Of a stretch of DNA of 64,000 bases, positions 9,086 to 18,530 are shown piece after piece. Made by a program: the position numbers and the translations under genes. Within the stretch, counting starts at the first letter, position 1. Each line of letters opens with the position of its first letter. The notes under the pieces were generated by a model. The model saw only the letters and a program-made list of their open reading frames with translations. It was not told where the DNA came from and made no database searches. This DNA is from Alkalihalobacillus sp. CinArs1 (GTDB lineage: Bacteria; Bacillota; Bacilli; Bacillales; Guptibacillaceae). The stretch covers positions 1,116,001 through 1,180,000 of the forward strand of contig NZ_CANDOB010000002.1 in the NCBI RefSeq assembly GCF_947387515.1, in the 5' to 3' direction.

Positions 9086-10434
9086 AATTTCGTTCAACGT
9101 TATTAAGCGATTTTGCAAGAGCATCGCTCGATAAAGAGCTACAGTTTGACGGTATTGCAACAGATACTCGAAAGGATTGCACGAACAAACTGTTTGTCCC
9201 GATTGTAGGAGAAGTATACGATGGACATCGCTTCATCGATAAAGCAATCGAGAGCGGTGCTACAGGGACGCTATGGGATGACTCTAAGCCATTTCCTAAA
9301 GATTTAGAGAATCAGATCGTTGTCTACTATGTGAGCGACACCACTGAAGGGTTACAAAACTTAGCAAAAGCTGTATTGAATGCTCACAAACCCTATGTGG
9401 TAGGAGTAACCGGCAGCAATGGTAAAACAACTGTTAAGGATATGTTAGAAGCGGTTCTTAGCCCAAACTATAAAACATATAAAACGCAGGGGAATTTAAA
9501 TAACCACTGGGGACTTCCTATGACGATCCTTTCGATGCCTGAAGATACTGATGTACTTATTTTAGAAATGGGTATGAGTTCAAGAGGGGAAATCTCACTT
9601 TTATCTTCAATCGCACGTCCTGATGTGGCCGTTATCACCAACATTGGTGAGTCACATCTTCTTCAACTTGGAAGTCGAGAAAACATCGCGAAAGCTAAGA
9701 TGGAAATCGTCGATGGATTAAAAGAAAACGGCTCTCTTATCATCGATGGAGATGAACCATTATTAGCTCCTGTTAAAAGCCGTGCAATTTCTTGTGGGTA
9801 TGAAGACGGTAACGATTTTCAGATAAGTGAAGTCTCTCAACTTGATAAAGGCTTTGCGTTTTGCCTTTCGGAAGAAGATAAACCGTTCGAAATACGTTTG
9901 TTAGGGAAGCATAATATAAAGAATGCGCTCTTTAGTATTGCTGCTGCAAGAAAGCTAGGTGTAGAGGACGACGCGATCAGGTCATCGCTTTCCAACTTGA
10001 AACTAACAGGCATGAGGCTCGAGACGTATGAAACTAGCAACGGAGCATTGGTTATTAATGATGCATATAACGCAAGTCCAACGTCTATGAAAGCTGCGGT
10101 CAATACACTAATCGAGTTAGAAGGATATAAAAAGAAGATTGCGGTATTAGGAGACATGTATGAGCTAGGTAATCAAGAAGAACAGCTCCATCGAGACATC
10201 GCAACTGCGATAAAAAATCCGATAACAGAAGTCGTTACTGTTGGTGAAAAAGGTAAATGGATCTATGAAGAGATGAAAACGAATGAAGCAGTAAGTGTTC
10301 CTGCTGTTTCCTTTGCCACGAAAGAAGAGGCTTCATCATATTTAAAGGACCGCCTTGATAAAGAGACAGCAGTTCTATTAAAAGCTTCGAGAGGCCTCGG
10401 GCTTGAAACGATTATAAAGGCAAAAGGGAAGTAA
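9082..10434 (+). CDS. murF: UDP-MurNAc-pentapeptide ligase MurF
   Basis: MurF attaches D-Ala-D-Ala to UDP-MurNAc-tripeptide, completing the soluble precursor. The 450-residue protein shows the Mur ligase order: N-terminal domain, ATP loop [13 protein letters not shown] near residues 110-122, the [11 protein letters not shown] segment, and a C-terminal domain with [13 protein letters not shown] near 327-339. It overlaps murE by 4 nt and precedes mraY by 20 nt. In B. subtilis murF lies elsewhere, so its presence here is the ancestral dcw order also seen in E. coli. Confidence 0.96.
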   Translation: MKFRSTLLSDFARASLDKELQFDGIATDTRKDCTNKLFVPIVGEVYDGHRFIDKAIESGATGTLWDDSKPFPKDLENQIVVYYVSDTTEGLQNLAKAVLNAHKPYVVGVTGSNGKTTVKDMLEAVLSPNYKTYKTQGNLNNHWGLPMTILSMPEDTDVLILEMGMSSRGEISLLSSIARPDVAVITNIGESHLLQLGSRENIAKAKMEIVDGLKENGSLIIDGDEPLLAPVKSRAISCGYEDGNDFQISEVSQLDKGFAFCLSEEDKPFEIRLLGKHNIKNALFSIAAARKLGVEDDAIRSSLSNLKLTGMRLETYETSNGALVINDAYNASPTSMKAAVNTLIELEGYKKKIAVLGDMYELGNQEEQLHRDIATAIKNPITEVVTVGEKGKWIYEEMKTNEAVSVPAVSFATKEEASSYLKDRLDKETAVLLKASRGLGLETIIKAKGK

Positions 10435-10454
10435 TTTTTTAAGGAGGCAGGACA

Positions 10455-11429
10455 TTGATTGAACGTTTATTAATTTTTAGTTTATTAACATCATTTATCA
10501 TTGCAGTACTGGTCTCTCCAGTATTCATTCCATTCTTAAGGAGACTGAAATTCGGTCAGAGTATACGAGACGAAGGGCCGAAGTCTCACCAGAAAAAGTC
10601 AGGTACCCCAACGATGGGCGGACTTATTATCATTCTTGCAATCATTATTGGTACAGTAGCGATCGCGTTGAAGTACGATGAGATCTCTATGGAGATCTGG
10701 CTGTTGCTCTTCGTGACCGTCGGATATGCTTTGATTGGATTCTTAGATGACTTTATCAAGGTTGTTAAGAAACGAAACCTTGGTTTAACTTCAAAACAAA
10801 AGCTGCTTGGTCAAGTTTTCATCGCGATTCTTGTTTATTTTGGATTACGTACGATTGGATTTGACACAGCTATCCACGTTCCAGGAACAGAGTTGAGCTT
10901 TGACCTTGGCATCGGTTATGTTGTACTTCTTTTCGTTATGCTAGTCGGTGCTTCGAATGCCGTAAACTTAACAGACGGTCTAGATGGACTCGTTGCAGGA
11001 ACATCAGCCATTGCGTTTGGAGCATTCGCGATTCTAGCGGCAGCTACATATATGTACGATGTAGCGATCTTCTCTGTAAGTGTTGTCGGTGCGGTACTTG
11101 GATTTCTAGTCTTCAATGCACATCCGGCAAAAGTGTTCATGGGTGATACTGGGTCTCTAGCATTAGGTGGTGCGCTAGCAGCTGTTGCGATTATGACGAA
11201 GCTCGAGTTACTTTTAGTTGTAATCGGTGGGGTATTCGTAATCGAGACCTTATCGGTCATCATTCAGGTAGCTTCATTTAAAACGACCGGTAACCGTGTG
11301 TTTAAGATGAGTCCTCTTCATCATCACTACGAACTTTCTGGTTGGACAGAATGGCGCGTAGTTGCAACATTCTGGACTGTTGGATTAATTTGTGCAGCGT
11401 TAGGAATTTATCTAGAGGTGTGGTTGTAA
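10455..11429 (+). CDS. mraY: Phospho-MurNAc-pentapeptide transferase MraY
   Basis: MraY is the integral membrane enzyme that transfers phospho-MurNAc-pentapeptide to undecaprenyl phosphate, forming lipid I. The 324-residue protein has about ten membrane segments. It carries the catalytic aspartate motif FLDDFIKV, the [12 protein letters not shown] motif and the HHHYELSGW loop near residues 280-290. Translation starts at TTG 10455, with AAGGAGG 8 nt upstream. The stop codon TAA shares its last base with the ATG of murD. Confidence 0.97.
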   Translation: MIERLLIFSLLTSFIIAVLVSPVFIPFLRRLKFGQSIRDEGPKSHQKKSGTPTMGGLIIILAIIIGTVAIALKYDEISMEIWLLLFVTVGYALIGFLDDFIKVVKKRNLGLTSKQKLLGQVFIAILVYFGLRTIGFDTAIHVPGTELSFDLGIGYVVLLFVMLVGASNAVNLTDGLDGLVAGTSAIAFGAFAILAAATYMYDVAIFSVSVVGAVLGFLVFNAHPAKVFMGDTGSLALGGALAAVAIMTKLELLLVVIGGVFVIETLSVIIQVASFKTTGNRVFKMSPLHHHYELSGWTEWRVVATFWTVGLICAALGIYLEVWL

Positions 11430-12769
11430 TGAAGAACAAAGATTTTTACAATGGTCGTTCAGTATTAGTGATGGGGATTGCGAAAAGTGGGTTTGCTGCA
11501 GCAAAACTACTTCGCTCCCTTGGCGCTAATGTAGTGGTAAATGATCGAGAAGAAGTATCAAAAAACCCACAAGCACTGGAACTTAGTGAGGATGGGTTTA
11601 CCGTAGTTGGAGGAGGACATCCGCTTTCATTGCTTGATGGCACTGAATTAATCGTAAAAAACCCTGGGATTCCATATCATAACCCACTTTTGCAGGAAGC
11701 TGAAAAACAAGGCATTCCAATCATTACTGAGGTAGAGGTGGCTGGAAAGATCTCTGAAGCACCTTTCATCGCAATAACGGGTTCGAACGGGAAAACGACG
11801 ACGACGACGTTGATCGGTGAGTTGCTCAGTGGGACGAGCTCAAATCCAATCGTTGCTGGTAATATTGGGACAGTTGTCTGCGAAGTTGCAGCGAAAGCAA
11901 CGCCAGATCAAACGCTCGTAACAGAGCTTTCTAGTTTCCAGCTTCAAGGTACGGAGGAATTTCATCCACACATCTCAGTTCTCCTGAATATTTATGAAGC
12001 TCATCTTGATTACCATGGTTCTAAAGAAGCCTATGCAAATGCAAAAGCTCGTATATTTGCTAATCAGAAAGAAGAAGATTACGCCGTATACAATGCTGAC
12101 GATCCTCTCGTAACAGAATTTGCTCGCGCTTCAAATGCTACGTTAATTCCGTTTTCTGCAACTAAGCAGGTCGACGGTGTTACGATCGTCGATGGTTTTA
12201 TCATGTTTAAAGGTGAGAAAGTAATCGAGATCGCTGATCTTTCAATGAAACAAAATATAGAAAATACGCTAGCTGCGATTGCAGTTGCAAAACTATCTGG
12301 GGTTTCGAATGAAAAGATTTATGAAGAACTTACGAATTTTCATGGCGTTAAACACCGTTTACAGTTCGTTGGAGAAGTAAAAGGTCGAAAGTTCTTCAAC
12401 GATTCTAAAGCAACGAACTCCATCGCAACAAAAAAAGCACTGGATTCGTTCCAACAACCGGTAGTCTTGTTAGCGGGGGGACTCGATAGAGGAAATGATT
12501 TCGATGATCTTATTCCATATTTTCAAGAAAAAGTGAAACATCTCATAACTTTTGGCGAAACAGCACCAAAACTTCAAGATACTGCAAACAAAGCAGGATT
12601 GAAGAACGTAACAGTTGTCGATAATGTAGAAAAAGCTGTTCCTACAGCTTTCAATCTTTCAACAGATGGTGAAGTGATTTTATTGTCACCTGCATGTGCA
12701 AGTTGGGATCAATATAAAACGTTTGAAGAGCGTGGAGACATTTTTATTGACGCAATGCATAAACTCTAA
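11429..12769 (+). CDS. murD: UDP-MurNAc-L-alanine D-glutamate ligase MurD
   Basis: MurD adds D-glutamate to UDP-MurNAc-L-alanine. The ATG at 11429 overlaps the mraY stop and has AGAGGTG upstream, giving 446 residues. The frame is open back to 11342 inside mraY, but that start would add 29 residues unlike any MurD. The N-terminal dinucleotide-fold-like segment VLVMGIAKSGFAAAK, the ATP loop [11 protein letters not shown] near 115-125 and the C-terminal LLSPACASWDQY motif are all present. The 3' end of the gene probably contains a sporulation promoter for spoVE. Confidence 0.96.
   Translation: MKNKDFYNGRSVLVMGIAKSGFAAAKLLRSLGANVVVNDREEVSKNPQALELSEDGFTVVGGGHPLSLLDGTELIVKNPGIPYHNPLLQEAEKQGIPIITEVEVAGKISEAPFIAITGSNGKTTTTTLIGELLSGTSSNPIVAGNIGTVVCEVAAKATPDQTLVTELSSFQLQGTEEFHPHISVLLNIYEAHLDYHGSKEAYANAKARIFANQKEEDYAVYNADDPLVTEFARASNATLIPFSATKQVDGVTIVDGFIMFKGEKVIEIADLSMKQNIENTLAAIAVAKLSGVSNEKIYEELTNFHGVKHRLQFVGEVKGRKFFNDSKATNSIATKKALDSFQQPVVLLAGGLDRGNDFDDLIPYFQEKVKHLITFGETAPKLQDTANKAGLKNVTVVDNVEKAVPTAFNLSTDGEVILLSPACASWDQYKTFEERGDIFIDAMHKL
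12737..12765 (+). promoter_or_regulatory. Possible SigE-type promoter of spoVE inside the murD 3' end
   Basis: CATAAACT at 12758-12765 matches 7 of 8 positions of the SigE -10 consensus. The -35 (GACATTT, 12737-12743, 14-nt spacer) is a weak match. B. subtilis spoVE is known to have sporulation promoters just upstream, inside this region. Confidence 0.35.
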
Positions 12770-12832
12770 TGAAAGGTTGTCATGCTTATCCGAGAAGGGT
12801 GGGTAAATCGACGATAACGGGGTGTGGACTCA

Positions 12833-13933
12833 TTGCCGAAAACAAAATCAACGCCAGACCTGATCTTTTTAACTGTGACACTTGCTCTGTTAGCAATCGG
12901 ATTGGTAATGGTCTATAGTGCGAGTGCAGTATGGGCTTCTTATAAATTCGATGACGCCTTCTTCTTCGCAAAAAGACAGCTTCTTTTTGCAGGGGTTGGA
13001 GTCATTGCAATGTTCTTCGTAATGAATGTGGAATATTGGACGTGGAGAACGTGGTCGAAGTTAGGAATTATCATCTGCTTCTTTCTTTTAATACTTGTCC
13101 TGATCCCAGGGGTGGGATTAGTAAGAGGTGGAGCGAGAAGCTGGTTGGGTGTTGGTGCGTTTTCGATCCAACCCTCAGAGTTTACAAAGTTAGCGATGAT
13201 TGCGTTTCTAGCGAAATACCTTTCAGAAAATCAGAAACGCATCACATCATTTAAAAAAGGACTCGTGCCATCACTAGGTCTTGTACTAGTAGCATTTGCG
13301 ATGATCATGCTTCAGCCTGATCTCGGTACAGGTGCCGTTATGGTCGGTACCTGTGTCGTCATGATCTTCATTTCAGGTGCGAAGATTTCACATTTTGCAT
13401 GGTTAGGGGTACTCGGGATAGCCGGCTTCATAGGGTTGATTCTCTCAGCACCTTATCGAATCGCTCGTATCACCTCTTACCTCGACCCGTGGAGTGATCC
13501 GCTCGGTAGCGGATTTCAAATTATTCAATCCCTCTATGCGATCGGACCAGGAGGATTGATGGGTCTTGGTCTAGGGCAAAGTAGACAAAAGTTTTATTAT
13601 TTACCGGAACCTCAAACAGATTTCATATTTGCTATTCTGTCAGAGGAGCTTGGTTTTATTGGTGGAAGCTTCGTGATCTTATTGTTTGCGCTTCTCCTTT
13701 GGAGAGGGATCCGAATTGCACTTAGAGCACCTGACTTGTTTGGTAGCCTACTCGCTGTTGGGATTATCGGGATGGTGGCAATTCAAGTGATGATCAACAT
13801 CGGAGTAGTAACTGGCTTAATGCCTGTTACGGGAATCACGCTTCCTTTTCTAAGCTATGGTGGATCCTCATTGACGCTTATGTTAGTAGCGATGGGAGTC
13901 TTGTTGAATATCAGCCGGTATGCAAAGTTTTAG
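12833..13933 (+). CDS. spoVE: SEDS-family peptidoglycan polymerase SpoVE
   Basis: SpoVE is a SEDS (FtsW/RodA-type) glycosyltransferase that works with SpoVD in cortex synthesis. TTG at 12833 is chosen because it has GGGGTG 8 nt upstream and gives 366 residues, the B. subtilis length, with the N-terminal SPDL-like motif in register; GTG at 12824 is an alternative. Ten membrane segments are apparent. The family motifs RGGARSWLGVG, QPSEFTK, SQPxFIF-type LPEPQTDFIFAIL and PFLSYGGSS are present. Similarity favours SpoVE over housekeeping FtsW. No murG or murB follows; the next 420 nt contain no gene. Confidence 0.95.
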   Translation: MPKTKSTPDLIFLTVTLALLAIGLVMVYSASAVWASYKFDDAFFFAKRQLLFAGVGVIAMFFVMNVEYWTWRTWSKLGIIICFFLLILVLIPGVGLVRGGARSWLGVGAFSIQPSEFTKLAMIAFLAKYLSENQKRITSFKKGLVPSLGLVLVAFAMIMLQPDLGTGAVMVGTCVVMIFISGAKISHFAWLGVLGIAGFIGLILSAPYRIARITSYLDPWSDPLGSGFQIIQSLYAIGPGGLMGLGLGQSRQKFYYLPEPQTDFIFAILSEELGFIGGSFVILLFALLLWRGIRIALRAPDLFGSLLAVGIIGMVAIQVMINIGVVTGLMPVTGITLPFLSYGGSSLTLMLVAMGVLLNISRYAKF

Positions 13934-14000
13934 ATGTTAAAACAAGTTGAAATGACGCATAGAAGGTTTTCCTTAATCGTTCGGAAAGTTTTACTTCATA

Positions 14001-14153
14001 TATACTAGTAGGAGTGAATCCCTGCTTGACTCCAGTGGTTCAAAGGGCGTTCGCCGACAGGAGCAAGAGGGATTCAAACTTCTTCGGCGTAGGTATTGCA
14101 AAAGTTTATGTTTTTCAATTAGCTAAGACGCTCCAATTGATGGAGCGTTTTTA
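14001..14153 (+). ncRNA. Candidate small structured RNA in the spoVE-divIB gap
   Basis: A TATACT box (14001-14006) precedes a stretch that folds into a long hairpin. TGAATCCCT (14015-14023) pairs with AGGGATTCA (14068-14076). CTTG (14025-14028) pairs with CAAG (14064-14067), and CTCC (14030-14033) with GGAG (14060-14063), with single-base bulges. The apex contains GGC-GTTC-GCC (14046-14055). A second possible 6-bp hairpin pairs AAACTT (14076-14081) with AAGTTT (14102-14107), and overlaps the first by one base. A perfect 8-bp terminator with TTTTT ends the unit at 14153. There is no open frame of note. A -35 box is not evident. I do not recognise it as any known riboswitch class; it could be a small RNA or an attenuated leader. 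Confidence 0.55.
14128..14153 (+). terminator. Rho-independent terminator ending the spoVE-divIB intergenic RNA
   Basis: ACGCTCCA (14128-14135) pairs with TGGAGCGT (14141-14148) around an ATTGA loop and is followed by TTTTTAT. It may also end spoVE transcripts. Confidence 0.88.
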
Positions 14154-14248
14154 TATTGAAATTCTTTTTTTACTTAACAAAAGGCTAATTTAGTCGATAT
14201 TTGACTTAGAAAACATTTTTCATGACTGAATAAAAAGCCCTAAAAATA

Positions 14249-14257
14249 TGCTATAAT
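14249..14257 (+). promoter_or_regulatory. Extended -10 promoter of divIB
   Basis: TGCTATAAT (14249-14257) is a near-ideal extended -10 element. The 17-nt-spaced -35 position (14229-14234, AATAAA) is poor, as is common with extended -10 promoters. It lies about 100 nt before divIB and just after the preceding terminator, so divIB probably starts a new transcript here. Confidence 0.6.
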
Positions 14258-14354
14258 GGTGAAAATAAGCAGTATTTCTTTATCATGCCGTGCGGTTGCC
14301 ATGATATGAAATTGAGCACTTTGAAGAATTACATTTCAAGACGGGGGCAAAAGG

Positions 14355-15128
14355 ATGGAAGATCGTAAAGTAGTAACGATAGAAGATCGGATTCCGACAT
14401 TAAAAGCGCAGCGTAAACAGCGTGCAAACAGAAGACTGATCGTCTATTTATCAATCTTCTTCTTTTTAATTTTGTTGATTATTTACTTCCAATCTTCTCT
14501 GAGCCATATTCGTACGATACAAGTTTCAGGTAATCATTTTATCGCTACGAAAGAGATTGAGAAGTTGAGTGGTCTTGATCAAAGTGTTAGCTTTTGGAAC
14601 ATCAACAAAAAAGAAGTAGCATCCCAAATCGAAAGTTCAAAAGAAATAGCAAATGCAGACGTTACAAGACAATTTCCTGCTACGGTTAACATTGAAGTAA
14701 CTGAGAATGAACGAGTAGCCTATCTGAAAAAAGGCACTAACTATTTTCCGATACTTCAGACCGGAACGATCCTCGATGCTTTAGGAAAGGGAGATACCCC
14801 TGTCAATGCACCGATTCTACTTCAATGGGATGAAAGTACAGAGCTGTCAGAGATGGCAGGAGAGTTAACAAAAGTAAAAATGAGTGTGATCAACCGAATT
14901 TCAGAGATTCACTACGAACCAAAAGAAAATAATGCATTCAACCTCACGTTATTTATGAGTGATGGGTATGAAGTTCGGACGAGCATCAGAAGTTTTGCAG
15001 AACGAATAAACAATTACCCATTGATCGTTAAGGAACTTAAGGACAAACCAAAAGGCGTTCTATTTTTAAATGAAGGAAGCTGGCTTGAACCTTATGAAAC
15101 AGTCGTTGAAGAAAAATCCGAATCATAA
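14355..15128 (+). CDS. divIB: Cell division protein DivIB (FtsQ homologue)
   Basis: DivIB is a bitopic membrane protein that stabilises FtsL and DivIC and coordinates septal wall synthesis. The 257-residue protein has a basic cytoplasmic tail, one membrane segment near residues 28-46 (IVYLSIFFFLILLIIYF), then a POTRA domain starting at IRTIQVSGNHFIATKEI (about 51-67), and the beta domain with SDGYEVRTS-type strands. The family length is about 260. AGACGGGGGCAAAAGG provides a ribosome binding site. In B. subtilis murG and murB precede it and ylxW, ylxX and sbp follow; none is present here. Confidence 0.94.
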   Translation: MEDRKVVTIEDRIPTLKAQRKQRANRRLIVYLSIFFFLILLIIYFQSSLSHIRTIQVSGNHFIATKEIEKLSGLDQSVSFWNINKKEVASQIESSKEIANADVTRQFPATVNIEVTENERVAYLKKGTNYFPILQTGTILDALGKGDTPVNAPILLQWDESTELSEMAGELTKVKMSVINRISEIHYEPKENNAFNLTLFMSDGYEVRTSIRSFAERINNYPLIVKELKDKPKGVLFLNEGSWLEPYETVVEEKSES

Positions 15129-15593
15129 GCGAGAAATTACCTATGAGTATCTTCCTAATGGACAAGGATGAGCTTTTTTGTACGAACCTTTATGATTCAG
15201 AGAATTTTACTTCTCTAGTATCCTAGAAAAGGCGAATTGAACCTTTTTGTATGGAGCTCAATCCTTGTCTTTTCTACATGTTCTACTTGGTGTAGACTTA
15301 TACGTATGTTCTTTCTGTAAAGTAACAAAAGACTTAGAAACTACCAAATTTATTTTTTGAGTAAAACGACTAAAAAAACTTATAAAATATTGGTCAAAAG
15401 AAGGGAAATTAACGGTTTTGTGGAATAGTGTCCTTATATCGCATTCTTATGGCGATCAGTACCTTTCTGTTAAAAAGAGGTTTACTAACAGAAAAAAATG
15501 TGAATATAAAGGTGTTGGAGGTTTATTCGACCCTATTATAGAGAATTTACAAATACCTGAAATAGGTAGCAATTCGAAGGAGGTGCCAGGAGA
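15129..15593 (+). promoter_or_regulatory. Gene-free region before ftsA with probable promoter
   Basis: No coding sequence is supported in these 465 nt. TTGAGT (15357-15362), an 18-nt spacer and TATAAA (15381-15386, continuing AAT) form a good SigA promoter. Further down, AGAGGTTTA (15476-15484) and GTGAATAT (15500-15507) resemble a SigH promoter, though the spacing is slightly long; SigH drives ftsAZ at the onset of sporulation in B. subtilis. A small hairpin (TCTACA 15273, TGTAGA 15291) has no obvious role. AAGGAGGTG (15578-15586) is the ftsA ribosome binding site. Confidence 0.5.
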
Positions 15594-16871
15594 ATGAACA
15601 GCAACGAAGTATATGTGAGTCTAGACATCGGTACATCCAATGTGAAAGTGATCATTGGCCAGATGACAAACGATTCATTGAATATCCTTGGAGTAGGTAG
15701 TGCACCATCCGATGGAATTCGTAAAGGATCGATTGTGGATATAGATGAAACTGTTCGTTCAATTAAACAGGCAGTAGAAAATGCAGAAAGAATGGTAGGT
15801 TTATCGATTCGCTCCGTTATCGTTGGAATTAATGGAAATCATGTTCAGCTTCAGCCATGTCATGGAGTAGTGGCTGTTTCAAGTGAGGACCGTGAGATTC
15901 ATGACGAAGACGTCGCGAGAGTAATTGATGCAGCACAGGTAGTCTCTATACCTCCTGAGCGTGAGATCATCGATGTGATCCCAGGTCAATTTGTGGTGGA
16001 TGGGTTAGATGGCATCACAGATCCTAGAGGGATGATCGGTGTTCGTCTTGAAATGGAAGGCACGATTATTACAGGTTCTAAAACCGTATTACATAATTTA
16101 TTGAGATGTGTTGAGAAAGCAGGCCTTGAAATTGCTGATATTTGTCTTCAGCCGCTAGCATGTGGTGCGATGGCTCTCTCTAAGGACGAAAAAAACCTAG
16201 GGGTGGCACTTGTGAACATGGGAGCAGGTTCGACGACAATTTCTATATTTGAAGAGGGTTCTCTCAAAGCGACTTCCGTTCTTCCTATCGGTGGAGATAA
16301 CGTAACGAAAGACATTTCGATTGGTTTAAGAACAACGACTGAAGAAGCTGAACGGATCAAGATCAAGCATGGTAATGCCTTTGTTGATCTTGCTTCTGAA
16401 GAAGAGGCATTTACAGTGTCTACGATTGGAAGTTCAGCAGAACAAGAATTTAATCAGTTCGAATTGGCACATATTATAGAACCTCGTATTGAAGAGATGT
16501 TAGAATTGATAGAAGACGAGATTAGGCGTTTGGGAATACGCGAATTGCCTGGTGGATTTGTTCTTACCGGAGGAATGGTAGGAATGGATGGTATACTCGA
16601 GCTTGCAAGAGACGTACTCCAACATAATGTACGCGTTGCAGTTCCTGACTATATTGGAGTTCGTGAACCTCAATATACAACTGGCATTGGTCTAATCCAA
16701 TTTACGTACAAAAACGTAAAGATTCAGGGCAAAGAAGTTGCAGCTTCGTTAAACCCTGAGGATGAAGTGAAGCCCAAGCGTAAAAGCAAACCTGAACCTC
16801 AGTCGGGGGAAAAGTCTTCTCCAGGAATGAAAGAAAAAGTTAAGAACTTCTTTAATTTATTTGTTGAATAA
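15594..16871 (+). CDS. ftsA: Cell division protein FtsA
   Basis: FtsA is an actin-like ATPase that tethers FtsZ to the membrane and recruits later divisome proteins. The 425-residue protein starts with the phosphate-1 motif [15 protein letters not shown] (about residues 8-22), contains the SHS2/1C domain, and has the phosphate-2-like [18 protein letters not shown] (near 206-223) and the adenosine motif [12 protein letters not shown] (near 323-334). A Pro/Lys/Ser-rich linker leads to a C-terminal amphipathic helix ([14 protein letters not shown]), the membrane-targeting sequence. ftsZ follows after 29 nt. Confidence 0.97.
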   Translation: MNSNEVYVSLDIGTSNVKVIIGQMTNDSLNILGVGSAPSDGIRKGSIVDIDETVRSIKQAVENAERMVGLSIRSVIVGINGNHVQLQPCHGVVAVSSEDREIHDEDVARVIDAAQVVSIPPEREIIDVIPGQFVVDGLDGITDPRGMIGVRLEMEGTIITGSKTVLHNLLRCVEKAGLEIADICLQPLACGAMALSKDEKNLGVALVNMGAGSTTISIFEEGSLKATSVLPIGGDNVTKDISIGLRTTTEEAERIKIKHGNAFVDLASEEEAFTVSTIGSSAEQEFNQFELAHIIEPRIEEMLELIEDEIRRLGIRELPGGFVLTGGMVGMDGILELARDVLQHNVRVAVPDYIGVREPQYTTGIGLIQFTYKNVKIQGKEVAASLNPEDEVKPKRKSKPEPQSGEKSSPGMKEKVKNFFNLFVE

Positions 16872-16900
16872 AGGGCATTACAAGATTAGGAGGACCTGAG

Positions 16901-18043
16901 ATGTTAGAGTTTGATATGAATATGGAACAATTAGCACAAATAAAAGTAATCGGTGTCGGCGGTGGCGGAAGCAATGCTGTTAACCGAATGATTGAAAATG
17001 GAGTTCAAGGTGTAGAATTCATTGCTGTCAATACGGATGCACAGGCATTGAACCTTGCGAAAGCAGAAGTGAAAATGCAAATTGGTGGCAAATTGACTAG
17101 AGGTCTTGGTGCAGGTGCCAATCCTGAGATCGGTAAAAAAGCAGCTGAAGAAAGCAAAGAGCAGATCGAAGAAGCACTTCGTGGAGCAGATATGGTCTTC
17201 GTAACAGCTGGTATGGGAGGCGGAACTGGAACTGGAGCAGCTCCGGTCATTGCTGAGATCGCTAAAGAACTCGGCGCTCTAACTGTTGGGGTCGTTACGC
17301 GTCCATTTACATTTGAAGGCCGAAAGCGTTCAACTCAAGCGGTATCTGGAATTGCGATGCTAAAAGAAAAGGTCGATACGTTGATCGTTATTCCTAACGA
17401 CCGTCTACTTGAAATCGTTGACAAAAACACACCGATGCTAGAAGCGTTCCGTGAAGCGGATAACGTACTTCGCCAAGGTGTACAAGGTATTTCAGACTTA
17501 ATCGCTGTACCAGGTCTTATTAACCTTGACTTTGCAGACGTGAAAACGATCATGACTGAAAGAGGATCTGCATTGATGGGAATCGGAATCGCAACAGGTG
17601 AGAACCGTGCTTCTGAAGCTGCGAAAAAAGCGATTTCTAGTCCGTTGCTTGAAACGTCAATCGATGGCGCTAAAGGTGTTCTTATGAACATTACAGGTGG
17701 ATCTAACCTGAGTCTTTATGAAGTAAACGAAGCAGCTGATATCGTTTCTTCAGCTTCAGATGAAAATGTGAACATGATTTTCGGTTCAGTAATTAACGAA
17801 GAACTTAAAGACGAAATCCTTGTAACAGTGATCGCGACTGGATTCGACGAGAACGAAAACAAGAAAAAATCTGTTCCTCGCCCTTCTACTCAGTCTAAAC
17901 AGGGTGCACCAATTCAGCAGCCGAAACAAGAAGAGGAAGAAGTACAGCAACCAGAACCTTCAAAGTTTGGTTCTCGCGTAGAGGAATCTAACGATACACT
18001 AGATATTCCTACTTTCTTGCGTAACCGTAAGCGCAGAAGATAA
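16901..18043 (+). CDS. ftsZ: Cell division GTPase FtsZ
   Basis: FtsZ is the tubulin-like GTPase that forms the cytokinetic ring. The 380-residue protein shows the N-terminal [13 protein letters not shown] (about 18-30), the tubulin signature GGGTGTG (106-112), the [11 protein letters not shown] synergy loop (near 208-218), a Gln/Glu/Pro-rich disordered linker (about 317-362) and the conserved C-terminal peptide [16 protein letters not shown] that binds FtsA, SepF and other partners. AGGAGG precedes the ATG. A strong terminator 8 nt after the stop ends the ftsAZ unit. Confidence 0.98.
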   Translation: MLEFDMNMEQLAQIKVIGVGGGGSNAVNRMIENGVQGVEFIAVNTDAQALNLAKAEVKMQIGGKLTRGLGAGANPEIGKKAAEESKEQIEEALRGADMVFVTAGMGGGTGTGAAPVIAEIAKELGALTVGVVTRPFTFEGRKRSTQAVSGIAMLKEKVDTLIVIPNDRLLEIVDKNTPMLEAFREADNVLRQGVQGISDLIAVPGLINLDFADVKTIMTERGSALMGIGIATGENRASEAAKKAISSPLLETSIDGAKGVLMNITGGSNLSLYEVNEAADIVSSASDENVNMIFGSVINEELKDEILVTVIATGFDENENKKKSVPRPSTQSKQGAPIQQPKQEEEEVQQPEPSKFGSRVEESNDTLDIPTFLRNRKRRR

Positions 18044-18050
18044 TTGTTTT

Positions 18051-18080
18051 AAAACCAGCTCATACTTGAGCTGGTTTTTT
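18051..18080 (+). terminator. Rho-independent terminator after ftsZ
   Basis: A 12-bp perfect stem (AAAACCAGCTCA with TGAGCTGGTTTT) around a TACT loop is followed by TT. It separates ftsZ from the repeat array. Confidence 0.92.
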
Positions 18081-18090
18081 TATTGGTTTT

Positions 18091-18498
18091 GAAAGCGGTT
18101 TAATATTCCGTTTCTAAACGCGAAACTTCGCTTTTCGTGATGTCCAGCTGCGTTTCGCAGAAACTACAAGATTTCGCTCTTTCAATTGAACACAAAGAAC
18201 GTGTTCTATTGAAAGCGCTCCAATCTTTCCGTTTCTAAACGCGAAACTTCGCTTTTCGGATGTCCAGCTGGGACTCGCAGAAACTACGAAATTTCGCTCT
18301 TTCAAATGAACACAAAAAGCGTGTTCACATGAAAGCGCTCCAATTTCTCCGTTTCTAAACGCTCGTCTACGCTTTTCGTGGTGTCCAGCTACGTTTCGCA
18401 GACACTGCGTCATTTCGCTCTTACAAATGAACACAAAGACCGTGTTCTTTTGTAAGCGCTCCAATGACTTCGTGTCTAAACGCGAAACTTTGCTTTTC
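18091..18498. repeat. Tandem array of about 120-bp hairpin-forming repeats
   Basis: Units beginning GTTTCTAAACG start at 18110, 18231 and 18351, with a fourth partial unit (GTGTCTAAACG) at 18472, giving periods of 121, 120 and 121 bp. A partial unit end precedes the first copy at 18091. Each unit contains TGTCCAGCT and a 15-bp hairpin whose arms end in GAACAC and GTGTTC with a 7-nt loop: 18179-18215, 18299-18335 and 18420-18456. In copy three one arm changes CTTTC to CTTAC and the other GAAAG to GTAAG, a compensated pair. A 154-residue antisense open frame across the array is a by-product of the repeats. Similar TGTCCAGCT-containing repeats occur, from memory, in other Bacillaceae. Confidence 0.85.
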
Positions 18499-18530
18499 TT
18501 TAAATATTTCAAATTTTTCTGTAAAGGTGG

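Noticed and set aside
11342-11428. A 29-residue N-terminal extension of MurD
   Set aside because: It lies inside mraY in another frame; the ATG at 11429 has a ribosome binding site and fits family length.
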